Positions 17,686-26,810 of a stretch of DNA of 64,000 nt are shown here, one piece after another. How positions within the stretch are numbered: the first letter of the stretch is position 1; every line of letters starts with the position of its first letter. The notes under the pieces are model-generated. The model ran no database searches. It saw only the letters and a program-made list of their open reading frames with translations, and was not told the DNA's origin. The stretch covers positions 1 through 64,000 of the forward strand of contig NZ_JAIWPE010000010.1 of the NCBI RefSeq assembly GCF_021028955.1, read 5' to 3'. The stretch is from Salipaludibacillus sp. CUR1. GTDB taxonomy: Bacteria; Bacillota; Bacilli; Bacillales; Salisediminibacteriaceae. The position numbers and the translations under genes were made by a program.

Positions 17686-17918
17686 GGACAGAAGGCGGCG
17701 ACGCCACAGGGGGTAAGGCTGAAGATCCAATTCAACGAAGCTCCCGGCTGAGTTGAATTTAGCTGAAGACAAGCCCCTGGGCAAGCGTCCGCCTGGCGGA
17801 CTGAAATTACTGCTATTACTATTTATCAGAGCTAATTTTGTTAAGTACAAAAGCGAAAAGCCGAACAAAAATCAATAAGATTTGTTCGGCTTTCTTTATG
17901 ATTACTATTCTTTTGTCC
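17686..17918. repeat. MITE-like element A
   Basis: This 233-base element ends in GGACAGAAG and CTTTTGTCC. It is nearly identical along its length to the right half of element B (27434-27673), including GATCCAATTCAACGAAGCT, AAGCGTCCGCCTGGCGGACT and the strong hairpin AAAGCCGAACAAA/TTTGTTCGGCTTT (17855-17892). It encodes no transposase. Reading frames across it give a GGRLPRGLSS-type translation that also appears in element B, an artefact of the shared repeat. The region 17919-17996 holds no gene. Confidence 0.8.
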
Positions 17919-17996
17919 TAGTATGTTTAGATTTATGCCCGCCACTTGCCGGACGATTTCTCTTTAATTACTACGGCCTGCAGATCCACTCCATTA

Positions 17997-19034
17997 TTAA
18001 GTGAAAGTCACACTTCGGCCAGTTTCGTTACTTAAATAAATGGCGTCTATAATTTTTGTGACCTGCAGAGCCTCTTCAGGCTTTACTATTAATTCTTCAT
18101 TACCGAGGCAGGCATCCGTGAAGTTTTTAACGAGGTCAAAACCAGGGTCCTCGTGGCCCGGAATCCATTGGGCTTCGCTGTTTAATAACATACCGTGTTT
18201 CGCCTGGTTTAAACGGAAAGGAAATACGTCCAGTCCTCCTGCTTCGCCTGAAATACTAAGATTTTCAATATCTTCATTTATATTTGCCGCCCATGAGGTT
18301 TCAAAAAGAAGAGAAAGCCCGCCTTCAAAAGTTATATAGGCCGTCACATGGTCCTCCACTTCAAATCCGCGGTTATCGAAGGTTCCCCATTCATTAACCT
18401 GGTCAGGCTTGCTGCTCAGCTGATTATATGCCCTGCCTGTTACCTCCACCGGTTTCGGGTGATCAAGCAGCCATAGCGTTAAATCAAGAAAATGACAGCC
18501 GTAGTCAATCAGACTTCCGCCCCCTTGCAGTTCTTTGTTCGTAAATACGCCCCACCCCGGCACTTTCCGGCGCCTTAACGACTGGGAACGCGCTACGAGC
18601 GGCGCCCCTATTTCATCTTCAAAAATTACTTTTTTGGCGGCCTGGGCATTTTTCATAAACCGGTAATGATAGCCGATGGACAGAAGCTTACCAGACTCTT
18701 CAGCAGCTTGAACCATGGCCTCGCATTCTCTCGTGTTCATAGCCATCGGTTTTTCGCAAAGAACATGCACACCGGCATTTAACGCATCAATGGTAATATC
18801 TGCATGATATTTATTGGGTGTGCAAATGGTCACCGCATCGACCTCAGAGAACAGATCAATATAATTGTCATACACCTTTGGAATATCGAACAGCCTTGCC
18901 GCTTCCCTGGCTTTTTCCGGGTTAATATCACATATTGAGGTAACTGCCACACGATCGCCTAAGCTTTTGTATGCCGGAAGATGGCGTCCTTTAGCAATCC
19001 CGCCGGCTCCGATAATGCCCATTTTCAGTGTCAT
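17997..19034 (-). CDS. Gfo/Idh/MocA family sugar oxidoreductase (ThuB-like)
   Basis: The 345-residue product has the N-terminal Rossmann motif MGIIGAGGIAKGRHLPAY (GxGxxA, about 5-22), CDINPEKAREAA, the family motif CTPNKYHADI followed by HVLCEKPMAMNTRECE, and a C-terminal alpha/beta substrate domain with GGSLIDYGCHFLDLTLWLL. Members oxidise a hydroxyl of sugars or cyclitols with NAD(P). It lies 74 bases downstream of a thuA-like gene on the same strand. In Sinorhizobium meliloti, ThuA and the Gfo/Idh/MocA enzyme ThuB act together in trehalose catabolism through 3-keto intermediates. That pairing is the best clue; the sugar is not proven. Confidence 0.9.
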   Translation of the reverse strand: MTLKMGIIGAGGIAKGRHLPAYKSLGDRVAVTSICDINPEKAREAARLFDIPKVYDNYIDLFSEVDAVTICTPNKYHADITIDALNAGVHVLCEKPMAMNTRECEAMVQAAEESGKLLSIGYHYRFMKNAQAAKKVIFEDEIGAPLVARSQSLRRRKVPGWGVFTNKELQGGGSLIDYGCHFLDLTLWLLDHPKPVEVTGRAYNQLSSKPDQVNEWGTFDNRGFEVEDHVTAYITFEGGLSLLFETSWAANINEDIENLSISGEAGGLDVFPFRLNQAKHGMLLNSEAQWIPGHEDPGFDLVKNFTDACLGNEELIVKPEEALQVTKIIDAIYLSNETGRSVTFT

Positions 19035-19108
19035 ATGCTGCTCCTTTTATTGCCGCAGCCGATTATTCCAATTTGAATAGTGCTCATTCGCTGCTCCTCC
19101 TTTTTAAT

Positions 19109-19828
19109 TTATTTTCCTTTTATTGTTTCCAGCGGCTGAGCATTCCCGTACACTGGCCTGCTTCTCTGCGTCGGTGCTGCCCAGTTCACCGCGTTCTTAA
19201 TAACACGCTGGATCTCTTCGTTATAATAGGTTGGATAAGTTTCATGGCCAGGTCTGAAGTAGAAAATCTTCCCTTGCCCCCGACGATATGTACACGCACT
19301 TCTGAATACTTCTCCGCCTTCAAACCAGCTCATCATTAGTAGTTCGTCCGGCGCAGGGATGTCAAAATGCTCTCCGTACATTTCTTCTTTCTCAAGTTCA
19401 ATATATTCGCCGATGCCGTCCATAATCGGGTGACCCGGTTCCACCACCCAGAGGCGCTCTTTTTCATCTGCTTCACGCCATTTTAAGTCGCAGCTTGTGC
19501 CCATAAGCGTTTTAAATATTTTTGAAAAATGACCGGAATGCAGTACGATAAGCCCCATCCCTTCCAGAACACGCTGCCTCACTTTTTCAACGATCCCATC
19601 GTCCACTTCATCATGGGCTGTATGTCCCCACCATAAGAGCACGTCCGTATCGCTCAATACAGCGTCAGTAAGCCCGTGTTCAGGCTCATCAAGCGTGGCT
19701 GTTCTTACTTGGTTTGCTTTTTCCTGCAAAAATTGAGCGATCGCCCCGTGAATCCCTTCAGGATAAATATCCCTTACAGCCGGGTTTTTCTTTTCATGCC
19801 GGTTTTCATTCCATACCGTTATATTCAT
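19109..19828 (-). CDS. thuA: ThuA domain protein
   Basis: The 239-residue product is a class I glutamine amidotransferase-like ThuA protein: [72 protein letters not shown] and [18 protein letters not shown]. ThuA proteins process 3-keto-disaccharides with ThuB. ATG 19828 is preferred because it lies eight bases after GAGAGGAG; the ATG at 19834 almost touches that site, and the longer frame to 19876 runs through the operator region. Two LacI-type dyads lie just upstream, at 19854-19866 and 19893-19904, indicating catabolite and/or inducer control of the thuA-thuB pair. Confidence 0.9.
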   Translation of the reverse strand: MNITVWNENRHEKKNPAVRDIYPEGIHGAIAQFLQEKANQVRTATLDEPEHGLTDAVLSDTDVLLWWGHTAHDEVDDGIVEKVRQRVLEGMGLIVLHSGHFSKIFKTLMGTSCDLKWREADEKERLWVVEPGHPIMDGIGEYIELEKEEMYGEHFDIPAPDELLMMSWFEGGEVFRSACTYRRGQGKIFYFRPGHETYPTYYNEEIQRVIKNAVNWAAPTQRSRPVYGNAQPLETIKGK

Positions 19829-19853
19829 TGTCATCTCTCCTCTCGCTTTTACC

Positions 19854-19866
19854 GGAAACGTTTTCA
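19854..19866 (-). promoter_or_regulatory. cre-like operator upstream of thuA
   Basis: On the minus strand this reads TGAAAACGTTTCC, close to the CcpA cre consensus with its central CG. It is 26 bases from the thuA start, so binding would block transcription or early elongation. Confidence 0.6.
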
Positions 19867-19892
19867 TCCATTTCATTTTACCAAATAATAGA

Positions 19893-19904
19893 GTAAACGT
19901 TTAC
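19893..19904. promoter_or_regulatory. perfect LacI-family palindrome upstream of thuA
   Basis: GTAAACGTTTAC is a perfect 12-base palindrome with central CG, typical of LacI/GalR-family operators. It may bind a dedicated sugar repressor, or CcpA at a second site. The remaining bases to 20139 are AT-rich with no visible gene. Confidence 0.6.
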
Positions 19905-20139
19905 GTTTTTTGTAAAACATGTCGTTATTTTTTAAAAAAGTCCGTAAAAGTACAAAAAAAATATGGAATATTTCTTCAATTAATGAAAATTAACCTTCTA
20001 AATAGTGAATTTCATAAATATATATAACTATATCCGGTATGTCGATAATTGTGAGAAGTGTTATCCGGAGTTAATGTTTACAAAAGCCCTCTAACATGGA
20101 CGTTTCTTAAAAAGGGGAAAGATTCGGAAAGGAGTCCTG

Positions 20140-21207
20140 ATGGCTAAAGAACCGAAGCATAAGTTAAGAGTATTTTCCCACGAACTTAACGAGCTTCTCA
20201 ATTACTTGCATGAGGCCTCTAAAAAGCACGAACGAGCTTCTGAATCGCTCGTGTTCAAAAATGCAGTTATTTATTTGTTCCGTTTTATCATTAAAATTTT
20301 CTCCTGGAAAGGTTTTTTTGCAGCTTTGATTCCGGTCAGTATGATTGCTCTCATGAGGGATAGTCTTGAAGAGCTGGCCCATCTCCCTTTCACTGTTATT
20401 TTCATATTGTCAGGCGTGCTGTTTGCACTGTTCTCCGCTCTGTTAAGGCATCTGGTCCTTGATGAAATGAGCAGAATCGGCAGTGAATTTTTCCATATAG
20501 AGATTTTTGAAAAAAGGAGGGGGAAGGAATACTCGGCGTTAATATCACTTGCCAAAGAGAAAGATTTTGTCTTCACTTTAAAAAAAGAACTGGAGAGGGA
20601 GCTTATACAGGAGAAAGATGAGAAGCTTCGGAAAAGAGTAGCTCAGCAGCAGAAAGTTATTAAAGAAAACGAAGAAGCTATAGAGGAACTGCTGGATAAA
20701 TTGACAGCCAGTGAAGAGCTGGCCAACCTGTTTAACGAGAGAAGCGAACTGGCTTTAAATTTTCTCTTCGGACTGAAAAATAAACTGACTCTTCTAGTGA
20801 GAGACCAGTTTAACCTTGATAATATTAATTTTGGTGTCAACTACTCCCTGTACAGAATTGAAAATTCCGGATTGTCCTTTATTGATGGATATGGAATAAA
20901 TAAAGCTGAATTTGAAGAATTTATCCCGTTTAAACAGGTAGACAATAAATTTATTCAGGCTATAAACGCTTCTCCTCAAAAACCTTTAGTGCTTGAAGAT
21001 TTTATTGCCTGGAAAAGAGTCCTGCAGGACGAGGAGCAATGGGTCATTTCTTTGCATCTGGATGATTCAAACCGGTCAAAACTAAAAGTCGGCCACGAAA
21101 CCGGCCAGTTGAATATAAGCTTAATTCAAGAGTTATTATGGATTTGCTGTGAACTATTAAACAAGTTCTCTGCAATACACCGCAGCCGTCAAAAAGGAGA
21201 GCATTAA
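20140..21207 (+). CDS. uncharacterised membrane protein with coiled coil and possible GAF-like C-terminus
   Basis: I do not recognise this 355-residue protein. It has a short basic helical N-terminus, two membrane helices (about 58-75 and 84-105, a hairpin), then a highly charged helical segment (about 145-200, KKELERELIQEKDEKLRKRVAQ onward) likely to form a coiled coil. The cytosolic C-terminal domain (about 205-345) has alternating strands and helices reminiscent of a GAF-type sensor. ATG follows AAAGGAGTCC. This layout suits a membrane-anchored sensor or scaffold, but no output domain is attached. It stands alone, with about 310 bases of AT-rich DNA upstream. Confidence 0.6.
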   Translation: MAKEPKHKLRVFSHELNELLNYLHEASKKHERASESLVFKNAVIYLFRFIIKIFSWKGFFAALIPVSMIALMRDSLEELAHLPFTVIFILSGVLFALFSALLRHLVLDEMSRIGSEFFHIEIFEKRRGKEYSALISLAKEKDFVFTLKKELERELIQEKDEKLRKRVAQQQKVIKENEEAIEELLDKLTASEELANLFNERSELALNFLFGLKNKLTLLVRDQFNLDNINFGVNYSLYRIENSGLSFIDGYGINKAEFEEFIPFKQVDNKFIQAINASPQKPLVLEDFIAWKRVLQDEEQWVISLHLDDSNRSKLKVGHETGQLNISLIQELLWICCELLNKFSAIHRSRQKGEH

Positions 21208-21276
21208 AACTTCCCTTACCCGGCCTTTTCTACCTCGGGTTATAATACGGGCCGGGAGGGTTTATAAGCTAAGCAT

Positions 21277-21396
21277 TTAAGCATTGTAGCTGCTTCCTGA
21301 TAAAGCCTTCTTTGCTTTCTCCTTAGCCTTTTCATTTTCCTTCTTTTGATTTTCCAGCATCTCTTTAGCCAGTTTGCATGAATCTGATTTTGACAT
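21277..21396 (-). CDS. 39-residue lysine-rich small protein
   Basis: The minus strand carries ATG 21396 eight bases after AGGGGG. It opens a frame that begins MSKSDSCKLAKEMLENQKKE, continues with a run of Lys/Glu/Ala-rich helix and ends in SGSSYNA. The composition is that of a real charged helical protein. A longer frame over the same bases in another phase is Arg-rich and lacks a ribosome site. The function is unknown; a spore-associated or regulatory role is possible, without direct evidence. Confidence 0.5.
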   Translation of the reverse strand: MSKSDSCKLAKEMLENQKKENEKAKEKAKKALSGSSYNA

Positions 21397-21597
21397 ACGC
21401 TTGTCCCCCTGAGAGTATTATTCGTTTTTACATTCTTTCCAAAGCTCCTTAAATTATACAATGTGGGGACAAGTTTATAGGTGACTTAAATGGAGAATTT
21501 TGGGGTTATGCGGAAATACTGGAAAGGAAATAAAGGAAAAGGCAGCAACTTGTCCGCTAAACGGCGAAACCGCAAAATCATTTACTATTCTTTTAAT

Positions 21598-21628
21598 AAA
21601 AAAACCGCGCCTGGCAAGGCACGGTTTA
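21598..21628 (-). terminator. terminator of htpX
   Basis: Read on the minus strand, AAACCGTGCCT pairs with AGGCGCGGTTT around TGCC, followed by T residues. It is six bases past the htpX stop. Confidence 0.85.
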
Positions 21629-21633
21629 TCAAC

Positions 21634-22548
21634 TTATCTCTGTTCCAAACGGGCAATTCGTTCTTCCAAATCAGGGTGGGAAGAGAAAAGTTTCGCCATT
21701 CCGCTTTTTCCGTTAATTTTCATTGTCTGTACGGCTGAATCATCCGTACGGTCGTTCACTGTAGCACGCTCTACATGGGCTTTCAAAGAACGTAGCGCGT
21801 GAGCCATTTTATCCCGGCCGGCTAAGTCCGCGCCGCCGCGGTCCGCGTGAAATTCACGGTATCGTGAGAAGGCCATAACAACCAGGCTCCCTAGAATTGA
21901 GAAGAGGATCTGGAATATAATAATGGCCGCAAACCGGACAACTACTTCTAATTCAGAGCGCACTAAGCGCGAGACAAGAATCGCTGCAATCCGGGAGAAA
22001 AATACGACAAAGGTGTTAACGACACCTTGCAGAAGCGTCATTGTTACCATATCACCGTTTGAAACGTGGGCCACTTCGTGAGCAATGACACCTTCCACAG
22101 CGTCATCGTCCATATTGTTTAACAGCCCTTGTGAAACAGCAACAAGGGAGCGTTTTTTAGTCGGACCAGTTGCAAAGGCATTAACCTCACCGGACTGGTA
22201 AATCCCAACTTCAGGCATATGCGCGAGCCCAGCAGCCCGGGACAGCCGGTGTACTTTTTCTACCACGGCACGTTCCTGGTTTGAAAGCGGACCATCCGGG
22301 TCCAGAACTTTTACTTTCATCATTTTCTTCGCCATCCACCGGGACATCGCCAGTGAAATGAATGAACCTAAAAAACCGACGAGTAAACTGAATAACATAA
22401 GCGACGCATAATCAATACCTAACCCTGGGCCACCTGTATCAAATGTGCCTCCGAGATCTGTAAAATGCGTAATAGCTGACCACACGATTATAATCGTGGT
22501 CATCACTAAAATATTTGTTAATAAGAAAAATAAAAATCGTTTCCCCAT
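21634..22548 (-). CDS. htpX: membrane zinc metalloprotease HtpX
   Basis: The 304-residue M48 protease has two N-terminal membrane helices (about 5-22 and 38-60) and the zinc motif [19 protein letters not shown] (HExxH near residue 143). Two further helices follow (about 158-178 and 192-215), then [18 protein letters not shown], whose Glu is the third zinc ligand. The C-terminal [17 protein letters not shown] is typical. HtpX degrades misfolded membrane proteins in quality control. ATG 22548 lies downstream of a GGAGG-like site. The gene is monocistronic, and nothing suggests a defect. Confidence 0.96.
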   Translation of the reverse strand: MGKRFLFFLLTNILVMTTIIIVWSAITHFTDLGGTFDTGGPGLGIDYASLMLFSLLVGFLGSFISLAMSRWMAKKMMKVKVLDPDGPLSNQERAVVEKVHRLSRAAGLAHMPEVGIYQSGEVNAFATGPTKKRSLVAVSQGLLNNMDDDAVEGVIAHEVAHVSNGDMVTMTLLQGVVNTFVVFFSRIAAILVSRLVRSELEVVVRFAAIIIFQILFSILGSLVVMAFSRYREFHADRGGADLAGRDKMAHALRSLKAHVERATVNDRTDDSAVQTMKINGKSGMAKLFSSHPDLEERIARLEQR

Positions 22549-22651
22549 TCCTACGCCTCCATTTTCATAATATCCTTATACATTTTAACATGAAATTCGT
22601 GTTATGCCATCTGATTTGTTTGAATTACCAGACATGCGCAGCTGCACACAA

Positions 22652-22695
22652 AGAAGCACTGCCATGTTGCCGAACTAGCGGCAGGCAGTGCTTCT
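22652..22695 (-). terminator. terminator of the acyl-CoA ligase gene
   Basis: AGAAGCACTGCC and GGCAGTGCTTCT form a perfect 12-base stem 13 bases after the stop at 22708. The loop can form a further GCCG/CGGC pairing. Confidence 0.7.
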
Positions 22696-22707
22696 GAACA
22701 GGGGGCA

Positions 22708-24357
22708 TTACTGACGAACCTTATCTTTATACGCAATAGATTGTTCCCTTAATTTGAACTTCTGTATTTTCCCCGAAGCCGTCATTGGATACTCTTCACA
22801 AAAAGCGATATATTTAGGAATTTTGTAGTTCGCAATTTTTCCTTTGCAATAGTCCCTGATTTCCTCCTCTGTCGCATCCTCTCCTTCTTTAAGGCGGATC
22901 CAGGCGACTACTTCTTCGCCATATTTTTCATCCGGCACTCCAACGATCTGGACATCCAGTATTTTCGGATGGGAATAGAAGAACTCTTCTATCTCCCGCG
23001 GATAAATATTTTCTCCGCCGCGGATTATCATGTCCTTAAGCCGTCCAGTGATTTTAAAGTAACCGCTTTCATCCATGACCGCAAGATCACCGGTGTAAAG
23101 CCATCCCTCCTCGTCTATGGCCCGTTCCGTTTCTTCTTCGTTATTATAATAGCCTTTCATTACATGGTACCCCCGTGTGATTAACTCACCCTGCTCCCCT
23201 GGCGGCACTTCTTCATTTGTGCCTGGTTTAACTACTTTCGCTTCAACATTCGGCAGGACTTTCCCGACAGTGGAAACGCGCACTTCTATTGGATCATCCG
23301 TTTTTGTCTGGGTAATAACCGGAGACGATTCTGTCTGACCGTAGGCAATTGTAATTTCTGCTGCGCCCATCTTGTTGACGACTGCCTTCATCACTTCAAT
23401 CGGACAATTCGATCCCGCCATAATGCCTGTTCTTAAGGAGGACAAGTTATATTTTTCAAATTCAGGGTCGTTTAATTCGGCGATAAACATTGTAGGCACT
23501 CCGTGGAGAGCGGTACACTTTTCTTTTTCCACAGCAGTCAGGACGTCTTTCACATTAAACTCCTGAACAGGAACGATGGTCGCTCCAACATTAACACATG
23601 CAAGTATGCCGAGAACGCAGCCAAAACAATGGAAGAACGGCACTGGAATACACATTCTGTCCTGGCTGGTCAGTTTCATGCTTTCTGCAATATTTAAGCC
23701 GTTATTTACGATATTATTATGGGTGAGCATGACCCCTTTAGGGAAGCCGGTCGTACCGGACGTATACTGCATGTTGATCGTGTCGTCAGGATCCAGGCTT
23801 TTCATCCGCTCATCCAGCTGGCTGTCGGTTATCTGGTCTTTCATTCCTAAAATATCTTCCCAGCTGAATGTGCCCGGGTACCGGTTTTCTCCCAGTACAA
23901 TCACATTCTTAAGTTTAGGGAGCCGTTTTGACTGCAGCTTGCCAGGTTCGGAAGTTTTCAGTTCCGGAACGATTTCATAGAGCATGTCAATGTATGAGGC
24001 GTCGCGGTACTGCTCCATAAGTATAAAAGTAGAGGTGTCTGACTGTCTCAGTAAGTATTCCAGCTCAGCTGTCCGATAGCTCGTATTTACGGTCACCAGG
24101 ACTGAACCCATTTTCCCGGTGGCAAACTGGCTGGTAATCCATTCAGGCCGGTTTGTCGCCCATATTGCTGTATGATCTCCGGCTTCCACGCCGAGGGCCA
24201 TAAACCCCTTCGCTGCATCTCTGCACAAGCTGTCAAACTGGCTGTACGTCAGCCGCAGCCCCCTGTCCGGATAGACAACTGCCTCATGATCAGGCTGCTC
24301 TTTTGCCACATCCTCCAGTAATTTCCCTACTGTCACATGCTTAAGTTCCGCCAACAC
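22708..24357 (-). CDS. AMP-forming acyl-CoA ligase (medium/long-chain, AcsF2/YngI-like)
   Basis: This 549-residue adenylate-forming enzyme has the P-loop motif MQYTSGTTGFPKGVMLTHNN (about 193-212), VPFFHCFGCVLGILACVNVGATIV, the A5 motif TIAYGQTESSPV, the ATPase motif GWLYTGDLAVMDESGYFKITGRLKDMIIRGGENIYPREIEEF, and the catalytic Lys in MTASGKIQKFKLRE near the C-terminus. It activates a fatty acid to acyl-CoA through an acyl-AMP intermediate. The length and the N-terminus (TVGKLLEDVAKEQPDHEAVVYPD) match AcsF2/YngI-type enzymes. It is a single gene; chain-length preference is not readable from the sequence. Confidence 0.92.
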   Translation of the reverse strand: MLAELKHVTVGKLLEDVAKEQPDHEAVVYPDRGLRLTYSQFDSLCRDAAKGFMALGVEAGDHTAIWATNRPEWITSQFATGKMGSVLVTVNTSYRTAELEYLLRQSDTSTFILMEQYRDASYIDMLYEIVPELKTSEPGKLQSKRLPKLKNVIVLGENRYPGTFSWEDILGMKDQITDSQLDERMKSLDPDDTINMQYTSGTTGFPKGVMLTHNNIVNNGLNIAESMKLTSQDRMCIPVPFFHCFGCVLGILACVNVGATIVPVQEFNVKDVLTAVEKEKCTALHGVPTMFIAELNDPEFEKYNLSSLRTGIMAGSNCPIEVMKAVVNKMGAAEITIAYGQTESSPVITQTKTDDPIEVRVSTVGKVLPNVEAKVVKPGTNEEVPPGEQGELITRGYHVMKGYYNNEEETERAIDEEGWLYTGDLAVMDESGYFKITGRLKDMIIRGGENIYPREIEEFFYSHPKILDVQIVGVPDEKYGEEVVAWIRLKEGEDATEEEIRDYCKGKIANYKIPKYIAFCEEYPMTASGKIQKFKLREQSIAYKDKVRQ

Positions 24358-24680
24358 AATTTCCCCCTTCTAAAGGTATTGGAATGTTCTTCAGTCATTC
24401 CCCTTTTCTGACTGAGCACTCGTTCACACAAGACATTCACATTCATTATATTCTAAATATTTAGATATTTAAAGGGGGTCCTTTGGTTTATTTGCAGTTT
24501 ACAGTGAGCGCGCAGCGCGTTAAAGCGCGAGGGGACAGACCCCTTTTGGAACTGCTCAATTGGCTTTACGGTACTTTTTAATACCCATTACCGGCTGCGG
24601 CCGATTAGCCGTGTCTTTACCATTTTGGTCCTGCAAAGACACGGCTTTAAGAGGTCAGGCGAAGTTCACCCTGAATGGAT
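24358..24680. other. intergenic region with a REP palindrome and a stem-loop
   Basis: GGGGACAGACCCC (24531-24543) is a REP-family copy, preceded by GCGCGTTAAAGCGCG, the companion motif seen near 54889. AGCCGTGTCTTT (24607-24618) and AAAGACACGGCT (24635-24646) form a perfect 12-base stem that may terminate the small minus-strand gene at 24681. No reading frame is supported. Confidence 0.65.
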
Positions 24681-24893
24681 TTAGATGACAGGCCGCCCGT
24701 TATTATCACGGTCAGCAGAATCCGCAGGCTTATCCTCCTGCCGCCCTTTTTCAAGCCTCATTTTTTCCAGTTCAAGACGCTTTTCTTCCACCCGCAGTTC
24801 ACGCTCTTTCAGCCTGTATTTTTTCTTATTTTCGTATGCTGTGTAAAGGTAGTACATAGCTACTATTACCACTACAAAAAACCAGAAATCCAT
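24681..24893 (-). CDS. small single-pass membrane protein with charged coiled coil
   Basis: This 70-residue protein has one N-terminal membrane helix (MDFWFFVVVIVAMYYLYTAY, 1-20), then a strongly charged helix (21-58, with RLKERELRVEEKRLELEKMR) predicted to form a coiled coil, and a short polar tail. ATG follows GGAGAGAGCG. It resembles small Bacillus membrane proteins of unknown function; no family name is certain. A stem-loop 34 bases beyond its stop probably ends the transcript. Confidence 0.7.
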   Translation of the reverse strand: MDFWFFVVVIVAMYYLYTAYENKKKYRLKERELRVEEKRLELEKMRLEKGRQEDKPADSADRDNNGRPVI

Positions 24894-25042
24894 CGCTCTC
24901 TCCGCCCCTTCCTGTACCTGTTTACCCTATTATTATACCATCACTCTGTTTAATTAGAGAGGCAATCTTGCCGCCTTATAATTCTTTTATTTTATGATAA
25001 GGTAAAGGATGGAATTAAGATTAAGAGGAAAAGAGGATTTTA

Positions 25043-26413
25043 ATGAAAACCAAGTTTTACGACCGCCTGTATGTTTTTTATTCCGGCGTTCTTTTTGTTT
25101 ATATATTAAATCTGTTTCTAGGGTTTGACTGGTTAGCTTATATCATTGGCCTTTCAGCTATTGCTATGATTGCGGTCTCGTTTCCGAAAGCATCAAATCT
25201 GTTTAAAATCCTTGGAAGTGCTTTTATAGTGTTTGGTCTGGCTATGTTTTTTTCAGCTGGCCTGGATGTTTCCCGGATACCGTTATTTTTAACTTCTAAT
25301 ATGCCCCTTCTCGCGTTTTTAACCTTGCTGCCCTGGATTAACAGTGTCGTTCATGTAGGGAAATATGATCAGCACATTAAAGGAATGATGAAGGAAAATG
25401 CCGATAACCTGGGCAGCCTTTATTACCGCAGTCTCGGAACGACTTATATCTTAATGACTTTTCTTAATTTATCAGCCGTTAATTTATCCCAGGAAGTATT
25501 AATGAAAACTATGAAGAACGTCAACAAGGCCCTGCGAGACAATTTTATCAGCAAAACCACCGTCAGAGCATTTTCTCTTGCTCTCATTTGGAGCCCTATG
25601 GAAATTATGGTGGCCATTACTGTCGATGCTACGGGGATCAGTTACTTAGTTTATTTACCCTGGCTTCTGGCTATTTCCTTAATTACTTTGACAATCGACG
25701 CTTTGATCGGCAGGCAGCGCTTTAAGAACATTCCTATTGAACCGGCCGATCCCAGTAACGGCCCTCCTGTTCCTGCCGGAAAAATTCTGGTTCAGATATT
25801 AAAATTATTTATAGCACTCATCCTGTTTTTAATTTCTGTGCTTACGGTCAGCCACCTGTTCGGACTCAATTTTATCCTGGCTGTTACGCTTGTCATTCTG
25901 CCTTTTTCTTCACTTTGGGCTATTGTTATTAAAAGATGGCATATGTTTAAAGTTTACGGCTTTGAAGTGTGGAAGGCACGGACTAACCACATGCAGAACT
26001 TCATCATTCTTTTTATTTCACTCGCTTTTTTTACGAACAGTTTGAACGAAACAGCAGCACTCGAATATGTTCAGCGTCCGTTTATGTTATTTAATGATCA
26101 GCCAGTGGTTATTTTAATTCTTATTTTTCTCACTTATTTGCTAATGGCAATGATCGGCGTCCACCCAATAGGTACGATAGCCATCCTGCTCGAGGTGCTC
26201 ACTCCCTTATTTGATGTCTTTAACCCGGCCGGTATTGGACTTGTGCTCATCGTAGGTGCTCTCGCTACTGCCAGTTCAGGCACTTACGGCGTAACGGTGA
26301 CCATGACTTCTATGAATACCGGACAGAACCCTTACCGGATCACGCTGAGAAACCTGCCGTTCACCCTTCTGTTCGGCACGATCGGAATCCTTGTCGCTAT
26401 GCTGCTCATTTAG
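25043..26413 (+). CDS. polytopic membrane protein, probable transporter of the ion-transporter type
   Basis: The 456-residue product is almost entirely hydrophobic, with 11-13 predicted helices spaced as two similar halves (about 10-225 and 250-456). Features include a re-entrant-like TTVRAFSLALIWSPMEIMVAITVDATG (about 173-199) in the first half and GALATASSGTYGVTVTMTSMNTGQNPYRI (about 412-440) in the second, suggesting inverted-repeat hairpins as in the IT superfamily. The substrate is unknown. ATG follows AGAGGA. It stands alone, with a REP palindrome immediately after its stop. Confidence 0.65.
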   Translation: MKTKFYDRLYVFYSGVLFVYILNLFLGFDWLAYIIGLSAIAMIAVSFPKASNLFKILGSAFIVFGLAMFFSAGLDVSRIPLFLTSNMPLLAFLTLLPWINSVVHVGKYDQHIKGMMKENADNLGSLYYRSLGTTYILMTFLNLSAVNLSQEVLMKTMKNVNKALRDNFISKTTVRAFSLALIWSPMEIMVAITVDATGISYLVYLPWLLAISLITLTIDALIGRQRFKNIPIEPADPSNGPPVPAGKILVQILKLFIALILFLISVLTVSHLFGLNFILAVTLVILPFSSLWAIVIKRWHMFKVYGFEVWKARTNHMQNFIILFISLAFFTNSLNETAALEYVQRPFMLFNDQPVVILILIFLTYLLMAMIGVHPIGTIAILLEVLTPLFDVFNPAGIGLVLIVGALATASSGTYGVTVTMTSMNTGQNPYRITLRNLPFTLLFGTIGILVAMLLI

Positions 26414-26427
26414 TGAAAATTCACACA

Positions 26428-26440
26428 GGGGTCTGACCCC
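26428..26440. repeat. REP-like palindrome
   Basis: GGGGTCTGACCCC within ACAGGGGTCTGACCCCTGT, followed by CGAAAA. It begins 15 bases after the transporter stop and may double as a transcript end. Confidence 0.8.
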
Positions 26441-26460
26441 TGTCGAAAAATCGGTAAAAA

Positions 26461-26480
26461 ACCCCGCATAGCTGCGGGGG
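26461..26480 (-). terminator. terminator of the CotF-like gene pair
   Basis: On the minus strand CCCCGCAGCTATGCGGGG forms a stem of seven GC-rich pairs followed by TTTTTT. Confidence 0.85.
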
Positions 26481-26491
26481 CCGGTTCATTC

Positions 26492-26797
26492 TTATTTATT
26501 GTCTTCAGGCATCTCCAGTGCGAGATCAGCCTTTTTAAGATCATGGTCAATTTGCTCTTTAATGTCATAAGCATGATACATTTCTTTTTCAATCATGTAA
26601 GTAGCAATTTTATGGTGGGCGTCTATCGCTTCATCCATCTGCTTCTTAAGTGTTTTGTGAATTTCCGGGCTTGCCGTTTCAGTGATAGCAACCGCATAGC
26701 TTCTGACTGCTGCTTTCGCAGACACGAGAAGATCGGTAGCGATTACTTCATCGTTGATTAACTCTTTATTATTTATCTTATCGAGAATGCTTGACAA
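26492..26797 (-). CDS. CotF-like spore coat protein
   Basis: The 101-residue product is an all-helical ferritin-like CotF domain: INNKELINDEVIATDLLVSAKAAVRSYAVAITETASPEIHKTLKKQMDEAIDAHHKIATYMIEKEMYHAYD. CotF family proteins are found in the coat of Bacillus spores. The start chosen is TTG 26797 (first residues MSSILDK) because AAGGAGG lies eight bases before it; the longer frame from 26827 begins inside the preceding gene and lacks a ribosome site. It follows the small YraF-like gene by 13 bases, and both share a terminator. B. subtilis has a similar yraG/yraF-type arrangement. Confidence 0.85.
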   Translation of the reverse strand: MSSILDKINNKELINDEVIATDLLVSAKAAVRSYAVAITETASPEIHKTLKKQMDEAIDAHHKIATYMIEKEMYHAYDIKEQIDHDLKKADLALEMPEDNK

Positions 26798-26810
26798 TTT
26801 ATTCGCCTCC

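Noticed and set aside
17563-17868. 101-codon minus-strand frame with GGRLPRGLSSAKFNSA-type translation, and its relative at 27364-27630
   Set aside because: Both frames fall inside MITE-like elements A and B. The protein similarity only reflects the shared repeat; there is no ribosome site and the ends differ.
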